This document shows, piece by piece, positions 11,679 to 23,153 of a stretch of DNA of 64,000 nt. The DNA lies in NCBI RefSeq assembly GCF_000002865.3, contig NW_001865080.1, positions 61,716-125,715 of the forward strand, read 5' to 3'. Position 1 is the stretch's first letter; every line of letters begins with the position of its first letter. The notes below the pieces were generated by a model. That model saw nothing but the letters and a program-made list of their open reading frames with translations, was not told the DNA's origin and made no database searches. Source of the DNA: Monosiga brevicollis MX1. Taxonomy: Eukaryota > Opisthokonta > Choanoflagellata > Craspedida > Salpingoecidae. Position numbers and translations under genes: made by a program.

Positions 11679-12207
11679 TGGGGGAACGACCTGGAGCGAT
11701 GGCGATGTGGCTGCGCTGACGGAGATTGTCAATGAGGCTTATCGGTGGGGGGAAGGGAATATTTGGGAGGAGCCCTTTCATCGGACCGATGCTGGGGAGG
11801 TGCGCGAGCTGTTGGAGCGGGGCAAGCTGATCTTGGCGCAGCCTCAAGGACAGCAGCGTCCTGTGGGCTGTATCAAGTGCGAGGTGTTTGAGGAAGATGG
11901 CCGGCAGGGAGCAGAAATTGGCTTCTTCGCCATTGATGCTACTCTCCGTCGCCATGGGCTGGGTAAGCGCTTGTATGCTGCAGCCGAGTCGCAAGCGCGC
12001 GCTGCCGGCTGCGCGTTTATGCGGCTGTACGTCCTTGATCCTCTGCATTGGGACCACCCCATGAAGGAGGCCCTCAAAAGGTGGTATGGTCAGCTTGGCT
12101 TTGCCCTGACCGGCTCAAGCGCAGAGCTGCCTCTCGCCGGTCGACTCAACAACCATCTTGCCACCGAGGCCCGCCTCATTGTCATGGAGAAACCCTTGCA
12201 CACTTAA
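11617..12207 (+). CDS. GNAT family N-acetyltransferase
   Basis: A 196-residue single-exon frame from the ATG at 11617. After MEEEFTV comes a pure poly-Ala stretch encoded by a GCG/GGC run at 11641-11678. The GNAT fold then runs from GDVAALTEIVNEAYRWG (motif C/D region) through PVGCIKCEVF and the strand GAEIGFFAID. Acetyl-CoA motif A is RRHGLGKRLYAAAE (R/Q-X-X-G-X-G), followed by AGCAFMRLYVLD. The last part, WYGQLGFALTGSSAELPL, is motif B (the Y-X-X-x-GF element). The family transfers acetyl from acetyl-CoA to an amine; the substrate here is unknown. It resembles small-molecule GNATs of bacterial type more than histone acetyltransferases. Confidence 0.88.
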
Positions 12208-12883
12208 GCTTCAAGGAGGCTGTGCCTCACACTGTCTCCCAACCACCCCGCCTCGCCCTGCTCGACACCTGTTTGAGTGGCCTGCTGCAGGCGAGGAAGA
12301 AATTTGACAGTGTCTATCTAGGATTTCCATACTCAAAAGGTTGGGGACGCGAACATGCCGCACCCTGGCCCCGTGATCTAATCGAGCTTTGGCCCATATG
12401 CTGGTCACAGACCTTACCACGTCTTGTGTTATTGACGGCACTCACTTGACTTGACATGCGAGGTGAATGAGAAGAGGGTCAATTAGGTCAACTGTGGGGT
12501 CTGCCAGCTCTCCGCTTGAAAGGCATCACAATGAGTCACATTGCCCGGGCTCAGCCCGCCGGGATGCTTCACAACGCCCAGAACAACAGGGTAGGGGGAG
12601 GACAGTAAAACAAGCAGCCACGCACGTGGAACATGGCATGACCTCACAGGAGTTGAAAACGCAATGCAAGCAAAAACAGAAACGCAATCAAGGCAGGATC
12701 ACACCAAGACCACACACGCAAACAACCACCGCGCTATGGAATATGCTAAAATGGGAACAAATACTCCACACACACACACACACACACAGCGTAGACGTCC
12801 AGCGAGCGAGGAGCAATTGAGCTGGACCGCTTCAAGCCAAGGAGGGCCTCGAGTCGAGCTGTTGTCATCCAACCTATCAAGCC
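12208..12883. other. intergenic, convergent 3' flanks
   Basis: Between the GNAT gene (+) and the zinc-finger gene (-). AC run at 12767-12786. No gene seen. Confidence 0.55.
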
Positions 12884-15285
12884 TTAGAGACGGTCGGCTG
12901 AATCCCCCAAAGCGGCGCTAGGATTCAATGGTAACTGCTCGGGCATCGGCCAGCCGGCTCCGCTGGCGAGAGGAGTGCACATGTCACCTGCTCCATTTGA
13001 CGGCAAGCCGTAGCTCAAGGGTACAGGCCAAGAGGAGGGGTCAGAAGCCTCTGAGAGCGGTGTGTTGATCCCCATGGCCTGCATGCCTTGGCCCAGCGGG
13101 GAAGCCTCCCCGCGCCACGTCTGTCGTTTGAGGTGCTCAAGAGGCCCGTAGTAATTACTGCTGCCAGTCGTCAAGGGTACGAAGAAGGCGCTTTCCGAAC
13201 CACTGCCGTCAAACGACAGCGGTGTCGAACGTGGCGGCAACATGTACCCGCCTGCTCTGCCCATGGATGTAACGTGTCGGGCGTCTCCGGTTTGAAGCAT
13301 GCCCTGCTGCTGATCCATAGCAGATGCCCCACCGTGAGCCGCATGCATGCCTTGCATGGGCGGCATGCTCTGCATGCTCTGCATGGGTGGCATCCCCTGC
13401 ATGTTCTGCATGGGTGGCATCTCCTGCATGTTCTGCATGTTCTGCATGTTCTGCATGGGTGGCATCTCCTGCATGTTCTGCATGTTCTGCATGTTCTGCA
13501 TGTTCTGCATGTTCTGCATGTTCTGCATGTTCTGCATGTTCTGCATGTTCTGCATGGTCTGCATGTTCTGCATGGTCTGCATGCTGGGGCCATAACCGGG
13601 GGGCACGTGGCCCATGGGCATGCTGTACATGGGTGGCATCTGTGGCACAAAGGCCGGCGACATCATCATATTCGGGTTGCGGTACATGAAGGTATGGGGC
13701 ATGTGCGGGTTGACAAAAGCTGGCATGGACATTTGCATGGTTGAGCTCGATAGATTGCGTTCGTGACGGCTGCTCTTGTCTGTGCGCATCGTACCACGAC
13801 CGGACGAGCTGTCCCCATGGCTGCCATTTCCAGAGCCGCTGGCGGTATTGTCAGACGGCGGTGAACCGGACGACCCGGCATGACTCGATGTTTGCGAAGA
13901 TGTGTTGCTGCGACTCTTGGTCGACACATGGGAGGACGTGCTCGACAGGTCCAAATGCTTTTGTTCGTGACGCACGACGTCACGATTGTTCCGAAAGACC
14001 TTGGCGCAGAATCGACACGTATAGTCACTGCCGTGGATGCGATCAAGATGTGCAACAAATGCAATGAGCAGAAAATGCAATGAGTGCAGATCTGGTGGGC
14101 GTGTGCTGACGCTGAGAACGGTGGAAAGAAGAAGCACAAGACTTTGGGAAACGAACCGTTCGTGGATCTTTTGGTGCCGTGTGAGTGCGCCCCGCTGTGT
14201 AAAACGCTTCTTGCATCCTGGGTGGCCACAGCTGTACGGCCGCTCCTGTCAAGTGGCAAGATGAGCAAGACATGATTGGCATGCTAGTATGTCAAATCTG
14301 TAGTCCGTCTCAATACAGCAACAAAGGGCCTACCCCGGTATGGGTGCGCTTGTGAACGTCTAGTTGATCCTTGCGATGATACCGCTTGTCGCAAAATTCG
14401 CACTGAAATTCAAACTCTTGCGAATGAATCTTCTCGTGCTAAGAGGTTGGTGGAAAGGAAATGATGAGTCAACAAATATGGTGGCGTGAGTCGGGTCGTT
14501 GGTCCAGTAAGCGCATCAAATCATGGAGCACGCAGGTGGACTACGTGTATGTGTTGTGCAGTGGACATACTCTTCGAAGGTGTGCTCGACGCCAAAAAGT
14601 GCGATGACAAGTCTGTGATACACGTTTGCGACGACGCGGGCGTTGCTAAAGCAATTAGGGCAGGACAGCTACTCCGCGCAAGCCAAACGAGCGGAGCCCA
14701 GTGGCTGCAGAGCTGGATGGGGGAAAAAAGGATGAGCAAGCTTCAACATACCGGGCAGGCGAAATGGCCGTCAGCATGTTGCTGAGCATCAGCATCATCT
14801 GGTAGAGCTTCATCGTCTTTTTCATCGTCGCGCTGATTATCGTCGTCATCGCTCTGGGTGCTGTCTTCGCCCGAAGAAAAGGGCTCGGTGCGTTTCTGCG
14901 ATTCAGGCACAGTTTTGGCACGCTTGGCCAAGCTTTCGCCATCAGCATCTCGAGAAGCAGAAGAGTTTGAGCCGGTTGCAGACGTAGTCGTATTTGTTTG
15001 GCCAGCAAGATTTGAGGCGGAGCTGGGTGATGAGCTTTCACGTTCGGAGGAACCATTGTCGCTATCAGAAGAAGAAGAGGCCTGATTTTCCAGGGCTTTT
15101 GAATCAGAGGAAGAGGAGGTATCCGTGGTTTTGTCCTCGGGACTAGCAACCTGGGGGGCAGACCGGAGCTGGATGCGTGCAGCCTTGGCGGCTGCTTGGC
15201 TCGTATCATCTGGCGCGGAGGTAGAGGCCGCTATAGAGCTCTGTGGTGATGGCACATGCCCTCGAAGCTGTGGAGAGGAGGGCAT
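12884..15285 (-). CDS. C2H2 zinc-finger protein with acidic N-terminus and Met-Gln-Asn repeat tail
   Basis: Five exons close in phase: 14752-15285, 14571-14612, 14334-14438, 14157-14245 and 12884-14111, giving 665 residues. The N-terminal 170 residues are Ser/Asp/Glu-rich. Four C2H2 fingers follow. Finger 1 is split over three exons: FACP, then the 42-nt micro-exon TCHRTFWRRAHLRR, then HEKIH. Finger 2 contains CEFCDKRYHRKDQLDVHKRTH with C-X2-C spacing. Finger 3 has CGHPGCKKRFTQRGALTRHQ with C-X4-C spacing. Finger 4 is YTCRFCAKVFRNNRDVVRH. A 40-residue spacer with no cysteines separates fingers 3 and 4. The C-terminal part is Ser/Met-rich and contains many MQN triplets (DNA repeat at 13347-13595). 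It is likely a nuclear DNA-binding regulator. Target unknown; the Met/Gln tail may be an activation or self-association region (inference). Confidence 0.85.
13347..13595. repeat. 9-bp tandem repeat encoding MQN units
   Basis: Coding minisatellite of the unit GCATGTTCT on the plus strand (Met-Gln-Asn on the gene strand), about 20 units with variants that give MPP or MQE. It lies inside the last exon of the zinc-finger gene. Confidence 0.9.
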
Positions 15286-18200
15286 CACAGCGATGGTTTG
15301 TGGTGGAGGCAGAAAAGCGCCGACGAAGGTCCTCGCTGGTACTTTATTGGGGAACTGGCCGTCTACTGGGGCCACCCCAAACGAGGGGACCTCAAATTAT
15401 TAGTGACTGCCCTTTGCAGGGTGTGGCTACGGAAGCAGGGCAAAGGGGGCTTGAAGCCGACCACTGCCAGCAAAAAAGGGGGTTGGTATCAAGGGCAGCA
15501 CCAAAAGCCCGCCTGGTTGAGGGCAGAGGATGGTGGGTGCTCTGCGGCCAACGGGTGGAGGCAGGAGGGCAGGACGACGACGACGACGACGAGCAGTGAC
15601 GACGGAAAAGAAGGGGGCTGGTTTCGAAGGCGAAGAAAAGGTTTACGGAACGGTCAAGCGAGGATTGGGAGAGGCTAGGCGGGGGGCTGAAGCGGATTTG
15701 AGGATGGCCAGGCAAACGGCAGCCGCGACAGGGAGGGGGGGTAACAGGGGATGCCCGAGCAAAGAGATGAACGCATGAAGATAAAATGACGTTTCATCAG
15801 CATGAAGTCAGGAAAACATGGAAGGGGGTGGGAGAGGAGAGTGTGTGCCCACCCCTGTTCCTAGAGCTGACTGGTGAGGATGCAAGAGGTGGATGCTGAG
15901 ACAACCTCGGATTCAAAGGGGGAGGGCGAGCAGCAAGAATGATCGACGGGGAGAGTTGGCCAAGTGAGTGTCCCGTGAGCGCGTGACCTGAATCTCACGA
16001 TTCGAACGAAATGACCCAAATGTGCCGGAAGGCGGTCAGAGACGGCCATAGAAGGGAGCCGCGGGGGGCAACCCATCCAACAGGGTTGGCAAGAGGCATC
16101 CACCACCACCACCCACCTCTCTTTGCACAGCATGGCTCGAGGCAGACAGCCCCGCCAACAACGCTCACGGGGCATGAGCCTGAGTGTGATAATTTTTCAG
16201 AACTGTCAGGCACCCTGAACAAATGTGTCTCCGATAACCCACTACCCCATGTGTACGGGTGTGCATACATCCAAGCTGCTCATGGTAATGGGGCGACCCA
16301 ATCCACTGTGGCCGATCTTCCATGTTAAGGCCGTTCGTGTTCGTTTGCATCAGGTCAAATGTATGCGTCGGGGTTGGTAAGGACTTGTTGAAAGCCCACA
16401 TCACCCACAGATAATTCTCTCCTCAATTCTGTTGGTAATGCAAGACGAAGCTGGGTTGATGAAAGAGTGTGGGTGGTGAAAGGTTGGCTTTAAAAGGATG
16501 ACAATTCCGCGGAAAAGGGGCTTGGTTCTACGAACCGATGATTTTGGGGAATTTGCATCCGGAGTTTTATCGAATTGCCACGCGATGCATCCTTGGTCGA
16601 ACGAACAACCTTGTGCATGTCGCTTGCTTGCTCATCAACGTGGGCCCGCTCCTCACCCATCACATTGAAAAAGAACGGGTCGAAAAGAAGGTTCGCGCGC
16701 CCTGTGCGCTTGCCCACGTGCATGCATGCCGCGACCGCGCGCGCTTTCCGAGGGCCTCAGTCCCTTTTCCTGTTGCCCTTTTCCTCGCGTCGCCCCAAAA
16801 GCCCCAGTGTCTCTTCGGCAGTACGATCTGGAAATGGGGGTTTCTGGCTCATTCTCGTCAACTCTGGGCGACATGTCTGAGCGATGCTGAAGCTCAAGAA
16901 GCTTCCTCTCAGTTAACATAATAATAAGCACAGGTTTGGGATGATGGAGATGCTTCACGAGAATAATCCGCCACCAATTGTTGGGAAACATCTACAAACT
17001 GCGTCAGAACATCATGGACCGCTCCGACACACCCCCCCCGTCAGCAGGTGTTGTCAAGCATTCTTTCCCAAAGTTGGTGAACCCGTTGTTGAACCGTTGG
17101 TGCTGATGTAGTAATGCTGGGCGGCACTTGATAGGCCCATGCGCCGACAATTTTTTTGAGGAAAAGCGTGTGTGCGGACGTGGCAGTCGAGGCGTCCTAA
17201 CCCCAAGCAGGTTCAGGTTTACCAACGAATTACCCTGATCCAGTGGCTCAATGGACACTCCTCCGTGCGCGCCAACCAACAATAGGCAGGAATTGCCGGG
17301 CCAACAGCGCGGGCCGACGATGATGAACCGATCAACACAGTGTGGTCGACACTTGAAGCACGAATACAATGTCATCGCTACTGTTGCCCAACTCACTTCC
17401 CTTATTCTGATTAGAAGCACAACCATTCTGCACAACTCTGACGCTTGGTTGGAAGCATGGCTCGGAGAGACGAGACGCTTCTCGAGAGTCGAGTGCTAAG
17501 GGGCAAGGACGACTACCTGCACCCCATCCCACGAATAAGGCGTTGGAAGAAAAAGGCACCAAGAGGAGGGCGGGGGAGGCAAAGGCGCGGGCAATAATAG
17601 ATGGGCAAGCCCGGTCACTTACTAGCACCGACTTAGCGAATCCGGCAAGATCCAACCAAGAATTGCGTGGCATGGGAATCGTGCAGAAGATGCATCCTTG
17701 ACGCCATTACCATGATGCAAGCTGCGACGCGCTCAATTGTCAGATTCTTCCTTACATCGATAATCCCAGTCTGCGAGGAGACTGGTGGAGATTCATTCTC
17801 CCTCCAGGAACCCGTTAGGTGTTTGTACAAACTAGCTGTTGTCGTTGCTTTCATCTGTTCAAATTTACCGTCCTATCGTTGAAATCAACTGTTGCTCTTG
17901 TGTGTTGTTTATTTGTTGTCGATCGGATTTCCGTTCAGGTCAGTGAAGGCCGTCCATCGCTCGAGCGCCGCAAACCGTCGTCGTCGCCCGCGAGCCCGCG
18001 ATCCCATCGCCCGCGACTCGTTGCCGTGATTCGAATCGAAAGTGCAGGGGACTGCGTGCTCGTCGTGCTGTTCGATGCGTTTCGTTGGTTCAGTCGTGGT
18101 ATTGCATTTCTGTGTACCGCGGTCTTTGCGTTCCCTTCTGTGTCCTGTAAAGAAGAGGGGGCGGAGCTTGACATCCAACGGACCGGGATACGCTAGCGCA

Positions 18201-18505
18201 AGTGCGGCCATACAAAGCACTGACAGCACGCGTCTGCTCATGTACTCGTTGATATGTGCGTCGTGGATCCTAAATAGTGCCAGCCCCACACGCTCCCGAC
18301 GCTTCAATTGGCACGGACCGCCCCCTCGCCTAAAGTTCCTGCCGGTATGCTGAACTGGCCCCTTGATTGTGAACAAAACTGACCAACCAAAGCACAGCAC
18401 CGACGTTCCGCTTTCAGCCCACTCTCACCTCGTTGCATTTGACTTCCATATCTTCGCGTCACGCTTAGTCTATTCCTTCCCAACTCTTCAGCAAACCTTT
18501 TGATC
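15286..18505. other. 3.2 kb, divergent upstream regions, no confident gene
   Basis: Separates the starts of the zinc-finger gene (-) and the coactosin-like gene (+). A minus-strand stretch at about 17190-17340 reads VDRFIIVGPRCWPGNSCLLL and another at 17700-17850 contains NLTIERVAACIMVMASRMHL. Both look protein-like, but I could not link them by phase or assign a family. An unrecognised minus-strand gene at about 16900-17860 is possible. Confidence 0.35.
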
Positions 18506-21175
18506 ATGGCTGATGTCAGCGATCCCCGCATCCGCGAAGCCGTCGAGGACGTCCGCAGTGATGTCACCGACACCGATTGGCTGGCCGTCGGTTACGAGGG
18601 CAAGAACACCCTCGTACTCAAGGGCACCGGCAGCGGAGGCCATGCCGAACTCATGAAAATGCTTGATGACAGCAAGGTCAGCCCACCACACACAGCACAC
18701 ACAGCACACGGCACCCACGAATGCCTCATCTATGCAACTGTGCGCCATCCGGGCGGCTCTCACAATGCATATCTTATACTCTAGGTCTTTTTCTGCCTGC
18801 TCCGACTGGCCGACGGTGACCAAGAATCCAAGCGCATCAAGTTTGTCTCCATCACCTTTGCCGGCGAAAACGTCGGTGGTACGAATGCATCACCATCCTC
18901 CAAACCTCGCTCACCTGCACTTGCCCGTGTTGGCTGTTCGGCTGTACCATCGATGCATGATCGTGGTCCACGACTGCAACCATGACCATGTGTTTTCTTG
19001 GCCCTTGTTTCTTTTTGTCTAAACCTAATGGGCCTTTGACGTGCCCCACAATCGTGCCTGGCATACCCTGGACATCACAACAGGCTTGGCACGTGGACGT
19101 GTCGGTGTTCACGTGGGCTCCATTCGTCCACTCCTCGGCGTACGTTCATGCGGCCACGCACCCACTCTTTTTCTTCTTTTTCAACATGACGCTCGCAAAG
19201 TAGTTGTTGCTGTTGTTTCTTTTTTTTTTTTGGTTTTTTTTTTTTTTTGGGTTTTTTTTTTTTTTGGGTTTTTTTTTTTTTGGTTTTTTTCACTCACCAC
19301 CTCATACGCTCTCGATGACTCTAGCAATGCAATGTCGATCTTTCCGCTGATAACACTCGCGAGTGCTCCGAAGCCATCATCCGCAAAAAGCTCAAGGTCC
19401 GCCGCCGACAAAGCTGCTCTCTGGCGCCCTGGCAGTAGCCCTATCTGACAACATTGATCCTCACCGGCCAACCTGTCCGATCAACGCCTGCCTATGATTT
19501 CATTCAGGTGGCTGGTGGTGCTGACTACGATACGGGCTCAAATGCATCGGGTTACAAGTCCGAGGCCTCATCCCTCCGCAAGAAGGCACTGCAGGCGTAC
19601 CAAGCCAAAGAGAAGGAAGGCAACATCAAGAGTGTGACCTATGTCACCTCCGCCCTCCCTTCCACCACCCCCGTGGACCTGAACGGCCGCAAAATGGTCG
19701 CTCCTCCCACTGAGGCTCGCAAGTATGATTCCTCCCCATGAAGCACACTGTGACCCATGGCAACCTAGCTATTGACCTCACATACATGCACACTCGCAAA
19801 CTGCGCCTGTGTCCGGTTGCAGGAACATTCAAGACAACATCCTTGATACGTCCAAGTTTCAGGGTCAGGCATCCACAAGCACCGGCTCGGGCATCCAATA
19901 CGACGAAGGTGTGGGCGCCAGCATTATCAACCTCAGCCGCTTGATCCGCTTTCTGCCTTTCCCCTTGACCCATGCCATATGCATTTGCCTGTCAATTTCA
20001 GATCGCACACGCAAGCCATCCGTCAGCAAGCCCAAAGTTGGGCGCAAACCCTCCATCAACAGGAAACCGTCTGTCAGTTCCAAGCCAGATGTTGCGACCA
20101 AGCCCAAGCCTGAGTCGAAGCCCGAGCCCAAGCCCGAGCCCAAGCCAGTGGCCAAGCCCGAAGTGGATAATGCTGACAGCGAGGCCTCGAGCTCACGCTG
20201 GGTACGTTGTTTATTTTGCCTTCAACAATCAATTGGACACACTCCCTCAACAATGTTTTTTTTCGCAGAGCATGTCTGAGGGTCCCGTTGTGGAGGATGC
20301 TGAAGAACGCCGTCGCTTGCGCGAGGAGGCCCGCAAAGCTCGCCGCGAGGCCAGCCGTGCCAAGTCGGATAGTGATGGCAAGGCTGCCTCTAGCAGTCCC
20401 GTCACGCAACGTCGTGAGGAAACAAAGCCTGAACCCGTAAAAGAGCCCGAACCCGAACCCGCAAAGGAGCCCGAACCCGAACCAGAACAGGAACCCGTCA
20501 AGGAGACCGAACCCGAACCTGCGGCGGCAGAAGAGCCAGAACCCGTCCAGGTGTCTGAGAACGTAGCTGAGGAAGCGCCCAAGAAAAAGACGACCAGCCT
20601 TTTTGATGACGATGAGGATGATGATGATGAGCTCTTTGTGAGTCTGCAGCTGCCCTCTTGTCCTCTTGCATTGGTACTTTGAGCGTGCCGACTTGACCTT
20701 CCCCACACCGTGCCCGGGGGCATCAGCATGACTGAACTGAGGTTGACACTTTATTCGTCGGTTTCCTTTCTTATAACACTGCCTCCTTCAACTTTTGCAG
20801 GGTGGTAAGCCCAAGGCAACGACCAAGACCAATGGCTCAGCTAAGCTCTTCGATGACCTTGATGATGAATCAACAGTGGAAGATGCCAAAGCCCCTCTCG
20901 TGGATCAAGGTTTGGCTTGATCATTGGTCTGCACCACCATACCCGCCCTACTTTTGCTCATAACGGCCTTTGACTCGTACGCAGATGAGGATATCACCAT
21001 CTCCAGCCAGGTCTTGGCTGAATTCTTGAAAGCGCAAGGCTTGTTGAAAGAGAACACAACCTGTACGTAGTCTGGCTATGCACGCTGTTGCCCTGCCTCC
21101 AGATTTCATTGTTGCTTGTGGACGACGCCTTGAGTAGATTCGGCCAAGGAACTACTCGCAATCATCAGCAAGTGA
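18506..21175 (+). CDS. coactosin-like ADF-H protein with long acidic/KPEP tail
   Basis: About 11 exons. The first five are fixed by phase: 18506-18676, 18785-18878, 19084-19139, 19325-19396 and 19508-19722. The ADF-H domain covers about residues 1-140. MADVSDPRIREAVEDVRSD is the start; SKRIKFVSITFAGENVG aligns with coactosin SKRSKFALITWIGENVSG. LARGRVGVHVGSIRPLLG is the actin-binding long helix region, and KKLKVAGGADYDTG is the coactosin end (KKAGGANYD). Coactosins bind F-actin and counter capping. Unlike the about 140-residue family members, this one continues for several hundred residues. The tail has basic KPSV/KPKP repeats (about 20005-20160), a charged coiled-coil-like segment (EERRRLREEARKARREASRA) and EPEP repeats. 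At 20604-20637 there is an LF-acidic-LF motif. The final segment is SSQVLAEFLKAQGLLKENT, then KELLAIISK. Confidence 0.85.
19217..19290. repeat. interrupted poly-T tract in an intron
   Basis: Runs of T broken by GG/GGG, within the third intron of the coactosin-like gene, just before its acceptor. Confidence 0.9.
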
Positions 21176-21345
21176 TCTTGGACTCGACTGCCAGCAGTCC
21201 TCCTCGTCTTTTTTGTCTGATTGTTTTGTTTTGTTTTGTTTTTGTCTCTTTGACTGTTTGTTAACCTTCTTCCTTTTCGTTGTCAATGTGCATGCGCACC
21301 CAAACTTCGATGCTAGCCCGTCTTTTGCACAGCCAGGAGCATGGC

Positions 21346-22496
21346 TCAGGACCATAGAATAAAAAAATAACCTCGGCCTGCCATGAAAACCAAGCAATTT
21401 AGAAAAAAAAACTCAACCGACACCTCGGAGTTGCATGACGAAGACTTGACTGTTGAAATCAGCAAAACTTTCTTTTTTGGTACAATGCTGGGCGAAGTGC
21501 AATTGGCTTGCCTTTCAGAACGCCTGTGCTCACGCAGCGGTGTTCTGCCCAAACAAGAGTAATGGACAGCCAAGATCTGGCAGTTAGCCTTGACTCGAGT
21601 CAAAAAGCCCCAGGTCCAGCTCACCATCTGGCGATCTGTCGTTGAGGGCAGTTGCTGCACGCACTCCACGCACTCCAGCGCTCATAGCAGTCTGTATTGC
21701 CATCACTGACTGTGACCAGGAAAGAGCAGAAGGCGGTGTTGCCACTCGGATCTGTGGCATTACATGCGACCACATGGGTACCCAGGGCAAACACGGTGCC
21801 GGGTGAATGCGAGCAAAAAGTGTCTACGCCAGCGCCACTGTTGTCGCCGGCAAAGGGCGCACTCCAGTACACGTCTCCCTCTGTGTTTGGCGCCGTCACG
21901 CTACGATACCGATTGGTCGGACAATTGATGTTTGGAGCTTCGACATCGCGGATCGTCGCCGAGAAGAGACATGAGGATGAGAGGTTGAAGGCATCGGTCA
22001 CGGTGCAGTTGATTTGGGTCTGGCCAAGAGGTAGTTGGGCACCCGAGGAGGGAACGCAGCTGAGGTCAGTGACGGACTGGTCCACGACGCTGGGATCGGC
22101 AAAGCGGGCCTGGCCCAAAGCCAAGCCAATGTCATTGTCAGCGCTGATGTCGGCTGGGCAGGATATCAAGGGCGGGGTGGCGTCAGCGACTGCGTATGCC
22201 ACTTGACAAGTGGCCACTTCGAGTCCCGCGTGATCTCGTGCAATGCAAACCAGGGTGCCCGTGGCCCCGAGCGCCAAGGGCGTGCTGACATTGGGCACAC
22301 AGGTTACGCTCTGAGCATCATTGGGCGTCGCGGGTGTGTCAAAAAGCAAAACAAAGTTTTGATTCGGTCCATCCGCCGGGGCTGGGCCCAGTAGGAAATT
22401 GGGACACGTCAGTGCATCTGTCAGTCTGAGCAAGACACCCAGCCCAAGGATCCATTTCCCCCATTGCACGGGCGCACGTCTCGATCCAAAAGGCAT
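21346..22496 (-). CDS. secreted HYR-domain protein with C-terminal thrombospondin-1-like segment
   Basis: The main exon runs from the ATG at 22496 to a donor near 21626. This ATG is preferred over the upstream one at 22685 because it is followed by a basic stretch and a signal peptide (WILGLGVLLRLTDAL, cleavage before TCP). Two to three hyalin repeats (HYR) follow. Family hallmarks are ATPPLISCPADI, LPLGQTQINCTVTDAFNLSS, VEAPNINCP, FALGTHVVACNATDPSGN and AFCSFLVTVSD, with paired cysteines throughout. After the last HYR, CYERWSAWSACSNCPQRQ begins a thrombospondin type-1 repeat (W-X2-W-X2-C). It appears to continue in a second exon from about 21518 (RSERQANC). Expected location is extracellular; HYR domains are Ig-like and usually mediate adhesion. 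The 3' exon and the stop at 21346 are tentative. Confidence 0.75.
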
Positions 22497-23153
22497 GACC
22501 TGACTACTGATCCGGGCTGGCCACGGGGCCACGGGGCAGACCTTAGCTCTGACGCACTTGTTTCCAACACGCCGATAGGAACAAAAGAAGTTGATTGCAC
22601 AGCTGACAGGGACAAGGACGTTGGAAATGCCCAGGCACGCGATCGTAGGATCGTGCAGATGTGCAGACGCCGGACAGCGATTCATGCAGCCTCAAACACG
22701 CTGACACTTACTCGCACCCTCAAGCAAATCGAGCATGCAAGCAAGCCCAGAGACCAGCCGACTTTGGCAGACTCGAACGCTCAAGCTTTGCAAGCACCTG
22801 AACAACTCAACACCCAAACCACCGCCTCAACGACACGCCCAGACGCACACCTGCCGAGAGATCAAGACCGCCGCTCATCAGAGTTCAGCAGCTTTGAAAT
22901 CGCGCGCCGACCACAAAACATCAACAATACGGATGAGAGAGAGAGAGAGAGACCGAGACAGAGACAGAGAGATCAGAGATATGAAGAAATCTGGCACCTC
23001 GTGCAACGCTAATCCAAAGCTCAGCCAGAGACAAGAAGACCAATAAAGCACGATGCAGAGGCACAGAAAAGAAGAATGACACTCGTTCGAATGCCAGAAC
23101 AGTAATTTTGAACATATATATTTTACGTGACTTTAGAACAGTGACCCTTTGCG
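22497..23153. other. divergent promoter region
   Basis: Between the starts of the HYR gene (-) and the lectin gene (+). GA run at 22934-22954. No coding signal beyond the alternative upstream ATG of the HYR gene at 22685. Confidence 0.45.

Noticed and set aside
13347-13595. CRISPR-like regularly spaced repeat
   Set aside because: The 9-bp units are directly adjacent, have no spacers and encode protein in a eukaryotic exon.
13088-13744. Plus-strand frames rich in Leu-His-Val or Cys-Met-Phe
   Set aside because: They are antisense readings of the Met-Gln-Asn coding repeat in the zinc-finger gene.
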